Positions 41,678 to 51,695 of a DNA stretch of 64,000 bases are shown piece by piece. This DNA comes from Bacteroidota bacterium (GTDB taxonomy: Bacteria; Bacteroidota; Ignavibacteria; Kapaibacteriales; UBA961). The number at the start of each line of letters is the position of its first letter. Within the stretch, counting starts at the first letter, position 1. The stretch covers positions 1 to 64,000 of the forward strand of contig RGCF01000001.1 in NCBI GenBank assembly GCA_009919265.1. Reading direction: 5' to 3'. The notes beneath the pieces were generated by a model. That model did not search any database and had not been told where the DNA came from. It saw nothing but the letters and a program-made list of their open reading frames with translations. A program made the translations under genes and the position numbers.

Positions 41678-42454
41678 TTGAATCAAACTCATGGATTTCA
41701 CTTTGTGATTAAAGCTAAACATTCTCCATTGTGGCGCACAGTATTGGGATGGTATTTTTCCCGTTCAATGCGTAAGGCATTTCATGCATGCCGTGTGAAA
41801 GGAGAAGTCCATTTAAAACCATGGAGGATTGATGCTCAATCTCCCTCAGATGCAATTCCATTAATCGTTTACTGTTCTCATGGCGGTTGGTGGGATGCAG
41901 GTTTTGCAATTGCAATGACCAATGCACATTTTAATGTTGAGTCCTATGGCATGATGGAAGAGCAACAATTAACAAAGTATCGCTTCTTCACTAATATCGG
42001 AATGTTTTCCGTGCATCGCAGCAATCCGCGCTCAGCTGTGAAGTCCATTCACTATGCAGTGGATCTCATGAAAAATACGCGAAATGTTCTCTGGATGTTT
42101 CCTCAAGGAGAATTGGTTCATCAAGAGATTCGACCTATTCAAACATTTGCTGGAATGAGTAATCTTGTTGAATTGCTTGGAGAAGTTTGGTGCATGCCTG
42201 CAGCTATGCGTTATGATTTCCTTAAAGAACAACAACCAGAAGCATGGCTTTCCATGGGAGAACCGGAATTACTTCGTTCAACAATGTATTCCAATAAACA
42301 AGACCTAACCAATCACATTGCATCTAGGCTTACCGCTCTCATGGATGAATTACGAGATGATATCATGCATGATCGAACAGAAGGGTATACAACTGTCTTG
42401 AAGGGCAAGACATCGGTCGAGAAACGCTGGGATGCTGCAAGAGGCATGAAATAA
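41678..42454 (+). CDS. Lysophospholipid acyltransferase-like protein
   Basis: YCSHGGWWDAG (HxxxxD-like), FPQGELVHQEIRPIQTFAGMSNLVELLGEVWCMPAAMRYDF. Start TTG 41678 or GTG 41705. Confidence 0.65.
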   Translation: MNQTHGFHFVIKAKHSPLWRTVLGWYFSRSMRKAFHACRVKGEVHLKPWRIDAQSPSDAIPLIVYCSHGGWWDAGFAIAMTNAHFNVESYGMMEEQQLTKYRFFTNIGMFSVHRSNPRSAVKSIHYAVDLMKNTRNVLWMFPQGELVHQEIRPIQTFAGMSNLVELLGEVWCMPAAMRYDFLKEQQPEAWLSMGEPELLRSTMYSNKQDLTNHIASRLTALMDELRDDIMHDRTEGYTTVLKGKTSVEKRWDAARGMK

Positions 42455-42477
42455 AGCCATAATACTCACTTTTTTCC

Positions 42478-42508
42478 TTGCCTTTCACACATTCAAGGCC
42501 TATGTTTG
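42478..42508 (+). promoter_or_regulatory. Bacteroidota-type promoter (TTG-N20-TATGTTTG)
   Basis: TTG 42478-42480, TATGTTTG 42501-42508, abutting the ATG at 42513. Confidence 0.5.
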
Positions 42509-42512
42509 TGTC

Positions 42513-42932
42513 ATGCAAGCCATGAAATACATAGCAATCCTATTCCTCGCAACAGCAAGCATCATTGCCGCTGAAGTTGCATTCGATCAAATGTCTGCAA
42601 AGTCAGATGGAAAAGTCATTACTGTCGAATGGCGTCCAACCATCGAGAAAGGAATACGCAATTATGAATTGGAGCGTGCATCTTCAGGTGAAGGGTTTCA
42701 TTCAATTGCAGTCATTGAGCCAAAAGGTGCGCAAAGCACCTATCGCTACATTGATGAAAATGCATTGATGAAGGGTGGCAACAATGAGCGGATTTTGGGG
42801 AAGATTTATTCATATAGAATCAAAGTGATTGCATATGACAATTCCGCTTCCTATTCAAATATTGTGAGTGTCAGTCATAGCGTCAGCGGCATTCGTCGCA
42901 CTTGGGGTATGATCAAAGAAATGTTCCGTTGA
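42513..42932 (+). CDS. Small exported fibronectin type III-like protein
   Basis: Signal peptide; VITVEWRPTIEKGIRNYELERASSGEGFHSIAVIEPKG...YSYRIKVIAYDNSASYSNIVSV; C-term RRTWGMIKEMFR. Confidence 0.7.
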   Translation: MQAMKYIAILFLATASIIAAEVAFDQMSAKSDGKVITVEWRPTIEKGIRNYELERASSGEGFHSIAVIEPKGAQSTYRYIDENALMKGGNNERILGKIYSYRIKVIAYDNSASYSNIVSVSHSVSGIRRTWGMIKEMFR

Positions 42933-42933
42933 C

Positions 42934-44589
42934 ATGATTTCAATCCATCGCTTTTATTCTATGCACATTGCTTTGCTTTTTGCATGTTTTATCTTACCAC
43001 TGAACATGTATGCGGATAAATGCGGTACATTTAGTGATCCCTTCAAATCAAGACAGCAAGCCATTAGTAAGGGAGACCGCATTCTTGCGCCAGTTTTGCC
43101 TTATTATATACTCTCTCCAAAAAAACATTTCAAGATTCATTATTCAAAGCTTGGGGAAGGCGCAATTGATTCCAAAGACAATAACAATAATGCTATCCCG
43201 GATTTTGTAGAAGATGCTGCTGCTGCATTTGAATATGCATATGCGATTGAAGTTGATTCCATGGGATTTCCTCCTCCACCGAATAATGGAGAAAATGGTG
43301 CTGCACCATATGATGTGTATATCATTGAGTTTGCAACAAGAGGTTTTTATGGATTGACTACACCATATGATGCATTGCCGAATTCAACATCTAAGCATGC
43401 ATATTCATTAACCTATATTGAAATCGACAATAATTTCAGTCCAGACGATAAGAATGGTTCGGGAAATCAATCTTTCAATACCTTTGGTATGGATGCATTG
43501 AAGATTACAGCCGTTCACGAATTCCACCATGCTATCCAATTCGCCAATTATGGAATAAATGATCAACTATATGATGTGTCATTTTATGAGCTATTCTCAA
43601 CCTGGTTGGAATTTCATGTCTTTCCTGACATCAAAGATTATCATTTCTATGTTCGAGATTTTTTCCTTGAGCCAAAGCTGAATCGTTTTGGTCAGCGATA
43701 TGCTCAGGAAATAAGCACAGGATATGCAAATGCATTGTTTCTTGAATATTTGCATGATAGAGTAGGTATTGCACCCTTGATCAACACTTGGCAAGAAATA
43801 GGGCGGAAAACATATGCCTATCATGCTCTGGAAATGGCTCTAGAAAACAATTCCACGCCATTGCATGAACTTTGGTGCGGGTATCAGGATCGCGTGTTTC
43901 TCACCGGAAAACGGGCATATAATAAAGATATCAGCGAAACATTTCGTGATGCCAAGTTTTTTCCGGAATTGAAAGGAAAGATTGATTCCGTGTATACACA
44001 AGGATTATTTACCGGTAGCGTATATCCCTATGAAATTAGCTTGAATTCTTGCATCCTTCGGTCTGAATTTTCCGAGATCGCCGACACAGCCCATATAGTC
44101 ATTTCGATGGCTTATAAAGACAGCTTCAAGAGTATTGGGTCTCAAAACCTTGATTATACCATCATCATCGATAGGGATGCAAATAAAACCCCGATAGGTT
44201 TTAGTGGGTATTATGCTGATATCAATACCAATTCCATACCGGCTTGTTCATTGATTCACCTCTCAAATGGGAAATACTCCTTTCCAGGTTCAGGGATATA
44301 TCCAAATCCATTGATACTGCATGACCATAAAGCCATTCATTTTCCAGTCCCAATACTGTCTTTAGCCGGAGAGACCGTCGAATTAAAGATATTCACTCCA
44401 TCCGGAATGCCTGTCACATCAAAGCAGTTGCCAGTTATTATCGATTATAGCAATTCATCATCAGTATACAATCTACTCATGGTCAAATTGGACGAAATCC
44501 TTGATTTTAAGCCGGGTGTATACATTTTCACCGTTGCCAATCCTCTTCATTCCATGACAGTTTCGGGTAAATTCACCGTTAAGCCTTAA
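42934..44589 (+). CDS. MXAN_6640-like putative metalloprotease with T9SS type A sorting domain
   Basis: FKIHYSKLGEGAIDSKDNNNNAIPDFVEDAAAAFEYAYAIEVDSMGF...ITAVHEFHHAIQF; C-term IYPNPLILHDHKAIHFPV...PGVYIFTV...KFTVKP. Confidence 0.8.
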   Translation: MISIHRFYSMHIALLFACFILPLNMYADKCGTFSDPFKSRQQAISKGDRILAPVLPYYILSPKKHFKIHYSKLGEGAIDSKDNNNNAIPDFVEDAAAAFEYAYAIEVDSMGFPPPPNNGENGAAPYDVYIIEFATRGFYGLTTPYDALPNSTSKHAYSLTYIEIDNNFSPDDKNGSGNQSFNTFGMDALKITAVHEFHHAIQFANYGINDQLYDVSFYELFSTWLEFHVFPDIKDYHFYVRDFFLEPKLNRFGQRYAQEISTGYANALFLEYLHDRVGIAPLINTWQEIGRKTYAYHALEMALENNSTPLHELWCGYQDRVFLTGKRAYNKDISETFRDAKFFPELKGKIDSVYTQGLFTGSVYPYEISLNSCILRSEFSEIADTAHIVISMAYKDSFKSIGSQNLDYTIIIDRDANKTPIGFSGYYADINTNSIPACSLIHLSNGKYSFPGSGIYPNPLILHDHKAIHFPVPILSLAGETVELKIFTPSGMPVTSKQLPVIIDYSNSSSVYNLLMVKLDEILDFKPGVYIFTVANPLHSMTVSGKFTVKP

Positions 44590-44599
44590 ACCCCTTCAC

Positions 44600-44691
44600 T
44601 TCTCCACAATCTCTCCACAATGTTCTGTGGAAAAGACCGCAAAAGACTCAAATATTGATAGTTACGGCAAGTTTCAAATCAATGTGGAAAA
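44600..44691. promoter_or_regulatory. Four DnaA-box-like 9-mers upstream of the str operon
   Basis: TTCTCCACA 44600, CTCTCCACA 44611, TGTGGAAAA (= TTTTCCACA reverse) 44626 and 44683. Confidence 0.3.
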
Positions 44692-44699
44692 TGCCGTAA
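44662..44699. repeat. Inverted repeat TTACGGCA-N22-TGCCGTAA
   Basis: TTACGGCA 44662-44669 and TGCCGTAA 44692-44699, upstream of the str promoter. Confidence 0.6.
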
Positions 44700-44722
44700 A
44701 ATTCTAAAAATCAGTGATTTAA

Positions 44723-44754
44723 TTTTGCTGATTGCCCCTTTTCCCGTAAATTTG
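44723..44754 (+). promoter_or_regulatory. Bacteroidota-type promoter (TTTTG-N19-TAAATTTG) for the str operon
   Basis: TTTTG 44723-44727, TAAATTTG 44747-44754. Confidence 0.65.
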
Positions 44755-44757
44755 TAG

Positions 44758-44776
44758 TCTTCGCTTTGCGCGAAGA
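44758..44776 (+). promoter_or_regulatory. 5' leader hairpin TCTTCGC-TTTGC-GCGAAGA
   Basis: Perfect 7-bp stem immediately downstream of the -7 element. Confidence 0.5.
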
Positions 44777-44839
44777 ACCGTTCATTTTGACTAAGTAAAT
44801 ATCTTCATAACTATTCTATTGCGGTAGGATTAGACAGCT

Positions 44840-46933
44840 ATGTCAGACATATCAAAAGTTAGGAATATTGGTATTTCTGCCCACATTGACTCGGGCAAGA
44901 CCACGCTCAGCGAGCGCATTTTGTTCTATACAGGTAAGATCCACAAGATCGAGGAAGTGAGAGGAAAATCGGGTGTAGGTGCCACGATGGACTCCATGGA
45001 TCTCGAGAGAGAAAAGGGGATTACCATTCAGTCTGCAGCTACTTACTGCACATGGGGTGATTATGAGATCAATTTGATTGATACTCCTGGTCACGTTGAC
45101 TTCACCGTTGAGGTTGAGAGAGCATTGCGTGTTCTTGATGGAGCGGTATTGGTACTTTGTGGTGTAGCCGGTGTGCAGAGTCAGTCGATCACCGTAGATC
45201 GTCAGATGAGAAGATACAATGTTCCAAGACTTGCATTCGTGAACAAGATTGACCGTTCTGGATCAAATCCCGATCGTGTTGCGGAGCAATTGCGTGAGAA
45301 GTTAAATCATCGTCCTGTTGTGATGACATTCCCCATGGGATTGGAAGATAGATTTGCAGGAGTGATTGATTTGCTCCACATGAAGGCAGTGTTCTTTGAT
45401 GGTGACAATGGAGAAAATATTCGCAAGGAAGATATTCCTGCAGAATATGTTGAAGAAGCAAAGAAGCGTCGTCATGCAATGGTTGAAGCATTGTCTGATT
45501 TTGATGATGCAATTGCAGAAAAGTTTTTGATGGAAGAAGAAGTCACTGCAGAGGAATTGATTCCGATCATTCGTCGTGAGACAATCAACTTGAGCATTAC
45601 TCCTTTGTATTGCGGTTCAGCGATGAAGAACAAAGGTGTTCAAGTATTATTGGATGCAGTTGGAATGTTCTTGCCTGCACCAAAAGATGTGAAGAATGAA
45701 GGTTTGGATCAGGACAAGAATGAAGCAAAAGTTGAATTGATTGCTGATAGGGCAAAACCATTTGTGGGCTTGGCTTTCAAGCTTGAGGATGGTCGCTTTG
45801 GTCAGCTTACATATATGCGTATTTATCAAGGTGGCGTGAAGAAGGGTGATATGATCACCAATATGTCCAATGGTAAGCGCGTGAAAGTTCCAAGACTTGT
45901 TCGTATGCATGCTGATGAAATGCATGACATTGATGAAGTAGGTCCAGGACAAATCGTTGCGATGTTTGGTATTGATTGTGCATCCGGTGATACATTCACA
46001 GATGGAAACATGAACATTACGATGACATCCATGTTTGTTCCGGAGCCTGTTATTGAGCTTGCTGTGAGTCCGAAAGAAAAATCAGGCCAGGTAAATTTCT
46101 CCAAAGCATTGAATCGTTTTACCAAAGAAGATCCAACATTCCGAGTATATCGTGATGAAGAAAGTGGTGAGACAATCATCAAGGGTATGGGCGAATTGCA
46201 TCTTGAAATTTACATCGAGCGTATCAAGCGTGAATACAATTGCGAAGTGAATGTTGGAAGACCTAAAGTTGCTTTCCGCGAAGCGATTACTTCAAATTCA
46301 GATTTCAATTACACACATAAAAAACAAACAGGTGGATCAGGACAATTTGCGCGTGTTGCAGGTTTCCTCGAGCCATTGCCAACAGATGCTGTTGAGACAT
46401 ATGAATTCGTTGATGATATCGTAGGTGGTGTCATTCCTCGTGAATATATCCCTGCTTGCGACAAAGGATTCCGTGATGCAATCGTTGAGGGTTCATTGAT
46501 TGGTCAGCCGGTTGTTGGTGTTCGTGTAACTATCAATGATGGTGCTGATCACCCGGTTGACTCTTCAGAGATGGCATTTAAAGTTGCTTCAATTGCGGCA
46601 TTCCGTGAAGCATACATGAAAGCAAAGCCTGTTATTCTTGAGCCAATCATGAAATTGGAAGTCAGCGCACCTGAAGAATTCCAAGGTGTTGCGATCGGTC
46701 AAATCAATCAGCGTCGTGGTGTTATTGTAGGGGCTACAATGGATGCCGGTTATGTGGTTGTTGAAGCCGATGTGCCATTGAGCGAGATGTTTGGTTATTC
46801 AACCGATTTGCGCTCTGTAACCCAAGGAAAAGGCGAGTTTTCAATGGAATTCTTGCGTTATGCCCAGGTTCCAAAGAATGTACAAGACGAAATGGTTAAA
46901 GCCCATCAGCAGAAGCGTGCTGAGGGCAGATAA
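44840..46933 (+). CDS. fusA: Elongation factor G, spdEFG1/mtEFG1-like
   Basis: [60 protein letters not shown]. Confidence 0.95.
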   Translation: MSDISKVRNIGISAHIDSGKTTLSERILFYTGKIHKIEEVRGKSGVGATMDSMDLEREKGITIQSAATYCTWGDYEINLIDTPGHVDFTVEVERALRVLDGAVLVLCGVAGVQSQSITVDRQMRRYNVPRLAFVNKIDRSGSNPDRVAEQLREKLNHRPVVMTFPMGLEDRFAGVIDLLHMKAVFFDGDNGENIRKEDIPAEYVEEAKKRRHAMVEALSDFDDAIAEKFLMEEEVTAEELIPIIRRETINLSITPLYCGSAMKNKGVQVLLDAVGMFLPAPKDVKNEGLDQDKNEAKVELIADRAKPFVGLAFKLEDGRFGQLTYMRIYQGGVKKGDMITNMSNGKRVKVPRLVRMHADEMHDIDEVGPGQIVAMFGIDCASGDTFTDGNMNITMTSMFVPEPVIELAVSPKEKSGQVNFSKALNRFTKEDPTFRVYRDEESGETIIKGMGELHLEIYIERIKREYNCEVNVGRPKVAFREAITSNSDFNYTHKKQTGGSGQFARVAGFLEPLPTDAVETYEFVDDIVGGVIPREYIPACDKGFRDAIVEGSLIGQPVVGVRVTINDGADHPVDSSEMAFKVASIAAFREAYMKAKPVILEPIMKLEVSAPEEFQGVAIGQINQRRGVIVGATMDAGYVVVEADVPLSEMFGYSTDLRSVTQGKGEFSMEFLRYAQVPKNVQDEMVKAHQQKRAEGR

Positions 46934-46941
46934 AAAATAAA

Positions 46942-46974
46942 TTTTGGCGGTTATCAACATTTTATGTAGTTTTG
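46942..46974 (+). promoter_or_regulatory. Bacteroidota-type promoter (TTTTG-N20-TAGTTTTG) upstream of rpsL
   Basis: TTTTG 46942-46946, TAGTTTTG 46967-46974. Confidence 0.55.
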
Positions 46975-47043
46975 CAAGCTCTGTCGGAAGCGCTTAACGG
47001 CACCGACATTGGCTTAAAAACGAAGTTTGTAAGGAATATATTC

Positions 47044-47430
47044 GTGCCTACGATTAGTCAACTTGTTAGAAAAGGTCGTAAAAAGTTGGTGGAGAAGAGT
47101 AAATCTCCAGCACTTGCCAGTTGCCCTCAGCGCCGTGGAGTTTGTACTCGTGTATATACAACTACACCGAAGAAGCCGAATTCTGCATTGCGTAAAGTGG
47201 CGAAGGTTCGATTGACAAATCAATTTGAAGTGATTGCATATATCCCGGGTGAAGGTCACAATCTTCAAGAGCACTCGATCGTATTGATTCGCGGTGGTCG
47301 TGTGAAGGATCTTCCTGGTGTTCGTTATCACATTGTTCGTGGCGCGGCTGATACACAAGGTGTGAAGGATCGCATGCAATCTCGTTCTAAGTATGGAGCG
47401 AAGCGTCCTAAGCCGGCAGGTAGTAAATAA
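47044..47430 (+). CDS. rpsL: 30S ribosomal protein S12
   Basis: GTG start, (V)[13 protein letters not shown]...[40 protein letters not shown]. Confidence 0.98.
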   Translation: MPTISQLVRKGRKKLVEKSKSPALASCPQRRGVCTRVYTTTPKKPNSALRKVAKVRLTNQFEVIAYIPGEGHNLQEHSIVLIRGGRVKDLPGVRYHIVRGAADTQGVKDRMQSRSKYGAKRPKPAGSK

Positions 47431-47460
47431 TTGAGAATCGATTAAGCCAGAGAAAGATAT

Positions 47461-47928
47461 ATGAGAAAGAAAAGAGCAGAGAAACGATATGCAATACCCG
47501 ACCCACGTTTTAATGACGTGATGGTATCACGATTCATCAATAAAGTGATGATTCAGGGTAAGAAGAATACTGCGCGTAATTTGGTCTACAATGCTTTTGA
47601 TATCATTGCAGATAAGATGAAGCAAGATCCAATTGAAGTATTTCGTAAAGCATTGAGTAATGTTTCTCCTGCGATTGAAGTTCGTTCACGCCGTGTTGGT
47701 GGTGCTACATATCAAGTACCTGTAGAAGTACGCGAAGAGCGTCGTATTGCGCTTGCCATTCGTTGGCTCAAGTTATATGCGTCTGAGCGTCGTGACAAAT
47801 CAATGGCTTCTCGTCTTGCATCTGAATTGATGGCAGCGGCGAATGGTGAAGGTTCATCAGTAAAGAAGCGTGATGATGTGCATAGAATGGCTGAGGCAAA
47901 CAAAGCATTTGCACATTTCAAATGGTAA
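47461..47928 (+). CDS. rpsG: 30S ribosomal protein S7
   Basis: [30 protein letters not shown]...[18 protein letters not shown]. Confidence 0.98.
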   Translation: MRKKRAEKRYAIPDPRFNDVMVSRFINKVMIQGKKNTARNLVYNAFDIIADKMKQDPIEVFRKALSNVSPAIEVRSRRVGGATYQVPVEVREERRIALAIRWLKLYASERRDKSMASRLASELMAAANGEGSSVKKRDDVHRMAEANKAFAHFKW

Positions 47929-47977
47929 AAAATAGTATTCGTTCTTTGTCAATTTAACCCTGGTAGCGCTGTAAACT

Positions 47978-50035
47978 ATGTCGCGCACAATTGAGCTGGA
48001 TAAGTATAGAAATATAGGCATCATAGCTCACATTGATGCAGGCAAGACGACAACTACCGAGCGTATTCTCTTTTATTCCGGTTCTCTCCACAAGATGGGA
48101 GAAGTTCATGAGGGCACAGCATTCATGGACTATATGGATCAGGAGCGAGAAAGAGGTATCACTATAACATCTGCTGCAACAACATGCTATTGGCATGATC
48201 ATCAGATCAATATTATTGATACGCCCGGTCATGTTGATTTTACGGCGGAAGTGCAAAGATCTTTGAGGGTGCTTGATGGTGCAGTTGCCGTGTTTTGTGC
48301 GGTAGCTGGAGTTGAGCCCCAATCAGAGACAGTTTGGAGACAGGCGGATCAATTTGGAGTACCAAGGATTGTTTACATCAATAAGATGGACAGAATTGGT
48401 GCTGATTTTGAAAAAGCAGTTGAGTCGATTCGCGAGATTTTGGGAGCGAGACCCGTTCCAATTTTCATACCTGTTGGAAGTGCCGATGAATTCAGCGGCA
48501 TTATTGATCTCATCACAATGAAGTATATACATTTCACGAGTGATGCACAGGATCTCAACAATTTTGAAGAGAGAGAAATCCCGGAAGCGATGCAGGCACA
48601 AGCAAATGATGCGAGAGCATTATTAATTGAGTCGATTGCAGAAACCAATGATGCTTTACTTGAAAAGTATTTTGGTGGAGAAGAAATTTCAGAAGACGAA
48701 TTGATTGCTTCGATTAGAGCAGCTGTGATATCCTCCACATTCTTGCCTGTATGTTGTGGTTCTTCATTTAAGAACAAAGGTGTACAGCAAGTGTTGGATT
48801 CGGTGACGAGATATTTACCATCTCCGATTGACAGAGGAATTGTGAAAGGATTTGATCCTGAGCATCCTGAAAAAGTCATTGAGAGAAAGCCATCTTCGGC
48901 CGAACCATTTTCTGCTCTTGCATTTAAAGTGTTGACGGATGTGTATGTAGGTCGATTGACATTCATACGAGTGTATTCGGGATCGTTAAAAGTTGGAGAC
49001 ATGATTTACAATGCTTCGATTGGAAAGCGAGAACGAGTGCAGAAAATTCTCAGAATGCAGGCAAATAAGCGTGATGAATTAACATCATGTGAGGCAGGAG
49101 AAATAGTTGCATTGCCCGGGTTGAAATTAACCAAGACCGGTGACACATTGTGTCATCAAGACAAACAAGTGCTCTTTGAAAAAATCAGTTTTCTTGAACC
49201 TGTGATCAATCAGTCGATTGAAGCAAAATCGACAGCAGATCAGGCAAAAATGTTAGATGCATTAGCCAGACTTGCAGATGAGGATCCAACATTTCAATTC
49301 AACAATGACCAAGATAGTGGTCAGATCATCATCAGTGGTGTTGGAGAATTGCATTTGGACATCGTGGTTGACAGACTCAAGCGTGAGTTCGGTGTTGCAA
49401 CGAGAGTTGGCAAGCCGCAGGTTGCCTACAGAGAAACGATTCTTGGATCATCGACGAGTGAAGTCGAATTCGATAAACAGATAGGAACCAAGAATCAATA
49501 TGCGAAGGTGTCCGTAGCATTGCGGCCATCTGATTCAGGAGCTGGCAATATTGTATTGCTTGGCGAGAATCTTCCGAAGATGCCTGCTGTATTGCTTGAA
49601 GCATTGCAGTCCAGTGCAAAGGAATCACTAAGTGTAGGACCAATAGCCGGATATCCTATCGTGGATATCACAGTTGAAATAACTGATGTCGGCATTCGAG
49701 AAGGAGAGACAACTGATATAGCTTGCAAGGTTGCGGTTGCAAATGCAGTAAGAGAAGCCATTGGATTGGCTCAGCCAACATTGTTGGAACCTGTATTCGC
49801 AGTAGAAGCAATAGCTCCGATGGAATATGTTGGCGAAGTGATAGCCGATTTAAATTCTAGAAGAGGCAAGATTGAAGAGATTACGCAAAAGGGTAGCTCG
49901 CAGGGAGTGAGAGCTTCTGTGCCATTGAGTGAAATGTTTGGTTATGTGACCAAGCTTCGATCCATGACACAAGGCAGAGGATCTTATACAATGATCTTCT
50001 CACACTACGAGCCTACGACGCTGAAGCAGTATTAA
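47978..50035 (+). CDS. fusA: Second elongation factor G (EF-G2-like)
   Basis: [61 protein letters not shown]; clearly divergent from the 44840 copy. Confidence 0.95.
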   Translation: MSRTIELDKYRNIGIIAHIDAGKTTTTERILFYSGSLHKMGEVHEGTAFMDYMDQERERGITITSAATTCYWHDHQINIIDTPGHVDFTAEVQRSLRVLDGAVAVFCAVAGVEPQSETVWRQADQFGVPRIVYINKMDRIGADFEKAVESIREILGARPVPIFIPVGSADEFSGIIDLITMKYIHFTSDAQDLNNFEEREIPEAMQAQANDARALLIESIAETNDALLEKYFGGEEISEDELIASIRAAVISSTFLPVCCGSSFKNKGVQQVLDSVTRYLPSPIDRGIVKGFDPEHPEKVIERKPSSAEPFSALAFKVLTDVYVGRLTFIRVYSGSLKVGDMIYNASIGKRERVQKILRMQANKRDELTSCEAGEIVALPGLKLTKTGDTLCHQDKQVLFEKISFLEPVINQSIEAKSTADQAKMLDALARLADEDPTFQFNNDQDSGQIIISGVGELHLDIVVDRLKREFGVATRVGKPQVAYRETILGSSTSEVEFDKQIGTKNQYAKVSVALRPSDSGAGNIVLLGENLPKMPAVLLEALQSSAKESLSVGPIAGYPIVDITVEITDVGIREGETTDIACKVAVANAVREAIGLAQPTLLEPVFAVEAIAPMEYVGEVIADLNSRRGKIEEITQKGSSQGVRASVPLSEMFGYVTKLRSMTQGRGSYTMIFSHYEPTTLKQY

Positions 50036-50090
50036 ACAGCATAGCGACAGTAATTTTTCATAACATATAGTTTTCACGATTAGGTGCACT

Positions 50091-51299
50091 ATGGCAAAAG
50101 AGAAATTTGAAAGGTCGAAGCCGCACGTCAATATTGGCACAATTGGCCACGTTGACCATGGCAAAACAACGCTCACTGCAGCGATAACGATGGCATTGGC
50201 TAAGTCCGGTCTGTCTGCAAAGCGTTCGTATGATTCAATTGACAATGCTCCCGAAGAGAAGGCACGTGGAATCACCATCAATACCGCTCACGTGGAGTAT
50301 GAAACAGCAAACCGTCACTATGCACATGTTGACTGTCCAGGTCACGCAGATTATGTGAAGAACATGATCACAGGTGCAGCTCAGATGGACGGTGCGATCC
50401 TTGTGGTTGCAGGTACAGACGGACCGATGCCTCAAACACGCGAGCATATTCTTCTTGCTCGTCAGGTTGGCGTTCCACGTATCGTTGTATTCATGAACAA
50501 AGTTGACATCGCAGATCCTGAATTGTTGGATCTCGTTGAGCTTGAAGTTCGTGAACTCCTCTCCAAGTATGAATTCCCAGGCGATGAAATTCCAATCATC
50601 AAAGGTTCTGCACTTCAAGGTCTTGATGCAGGTACTTCTGATTCAGTTCCTGTTGATGATGCTCGTTTGAAGCCTATCTATGATCTCATGGACGCTGTTG
50701 ACAATTATATTCCAACACCGGTTCGTGATACAGATAAGCCATTCCTCATGCCAGTTGAAGATGTGTTCTCCATCACCGGTCGTGGTACAGTTGCGACAGG
50801 TCGTGTTGAGCGTGGTATCGTCAATGTGAACGAGGAAGTTGAATTGGTAGGTTTTGGTCTTCAGAAGAAAACCACAGTAACCGGTATTGAAATGTTCCGT
50901 AAGCTTCTTGATCAAGGAGTTGCAGGTGACAATGTTGGTCTTTTGCTTCGTGGTGTTGACAAAGCAGAGATTGAGCGTGGAATGGTTCTTGCGAAAACAG
51001 GTTCTATCACACCTCACCACAAGTTCAATGCACAGGTTTATGTATTGACCAAAGATGAAGGTGGTCGTCATACTCCGTTCTTCAACGGATATCGTCCTCA
51101 GTTTTATTTCCGTACAACTGATGTGACAGGTGTTGCATCTCTTCCTTCAGGAACAGAGATGGTTATGCCTGGTGACAACCTTGACAATCTTGTAGTAGAA
51201 CTCATTACACCAGTAGCTATGGAAGAAGGTTTGCGTTTCGCTATTCGCGAAGGTGGCCGTACAGTTGGCGCAGGTGTTGTAACAAAGATTATTGAATAA
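50091..51299 (+). CDS. tuf: Elongation factor Tu
   Basis: [33 protein letters not shown]. Confidence 0.99.
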   Translation: MAKEKFERSKPHVNIGTIGHVDHGKTTLTAAITMALAKSGLSAKRSYDSIDNAPEEKARGITINTAHVEYETANRHYAHVDCPGHADYVKNMITGAAQMDGAILVVAGTDGPMPQTREHILLARQVGVPRIVVFMNKVDIADPELLDLVELEVRELLSKYEFPGDEIPIIKGSALQGLDAGTSDSVPVDDARLKPIYDLMDAVDNYIPTPVRDTDKPFLMPVEDVFSITGRGTVATGRVERGIVNVNEEVELVGFGLQKKTTVTGIEMFRKLLDQGVAGDNVGLLLRGVDKAEIERGMVLAKTGSITPHHKFNAQVYVLTKDEGGRHTPFFNGYRPQFYFRTTDVTGVASLPSGTEMVMPGDNLDNLVVELITPVAMEEGLRFAIREGGRTVGAGVVTKIIE

Positions 51300-51309
51300 A
51301 TGTACCGTG

Positions 51310-51344
51310 GGGTAGGGATGTATTTTTCATCCCTACCCTTTTTT
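51310..51344 (+). terminator. Rho-independent terminator/attenuator between tuf and rpsJ
   Basis: GGGTAGGGATG-TATTTTT-CATCCCTACCC followed by T6. Confidence 0.9.
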
Positions 51345-51367
51345 GTCTCTCATTTTTTTGAAGGTAC

Positions 51368-51682
51368 GTGAGCGTGGCAACCCAAAGGATTCGTATCAAA
51401 CTTAAATCGTACGATCACAACCTAATTGATAAATCGTCCGAGCGTATTGTTCGCACTATAAAGCAAACAGGAGCGGTAGTATCCGGTCCGATTCCGTTAC
51501 CAACGGAAAAGACCGTGTACACGGTTTTGCGCTCGCCACACGTTGATAAAAAATCGCGCGAGCAATTTGAAGCGCGAGTTCATAAGCGTCTGATAGATAT
51601 CTTCAGCTCGACGCAACGCACTATTGACGCGTTGATGCGTTTGGAGCTTCCAGCAGGTGTTGATGTCGAGGTAAAGGTCTAA
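51368..51682 (+). CDS. rpsJ: 30S ribosomal protein S10
   Basis: [31 protein letters not shown]...[12 protein letters not shown] start. Confidence 0.98.
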   Translation: MSVATQRIRIKLKSYDHNLIDKSSERIVRTIKQTGAVVSGPIPLPTEKTVYTVLRSPHVDKKSREQFEARVHKRLIDIFSSTQRTIDALMRLELPAGVDVEVKV

Positions 51683-51695
51683 GGAGAAAGACAAG

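Noticed and set aside
44589-44840. Replication origin upstream of the str operon
   Set aside because: DnaA-like boxes are few and partly degenerate, with no AT-rich unwinding repeats or dnaA/dnaN gene nearby; kept only as a regulatory hypothesis.
48373-49002. 209-aa antisense ORF within the second EF-G gene
   Set aside because: Shadow ORF opposite a highly conserved gene; no recognisable domain or upstream signals.
50643-51071. 142-aa antisense ORF in tuf
   Set aside because: Shadow ORF opposite a highly conserved gene; no domain.
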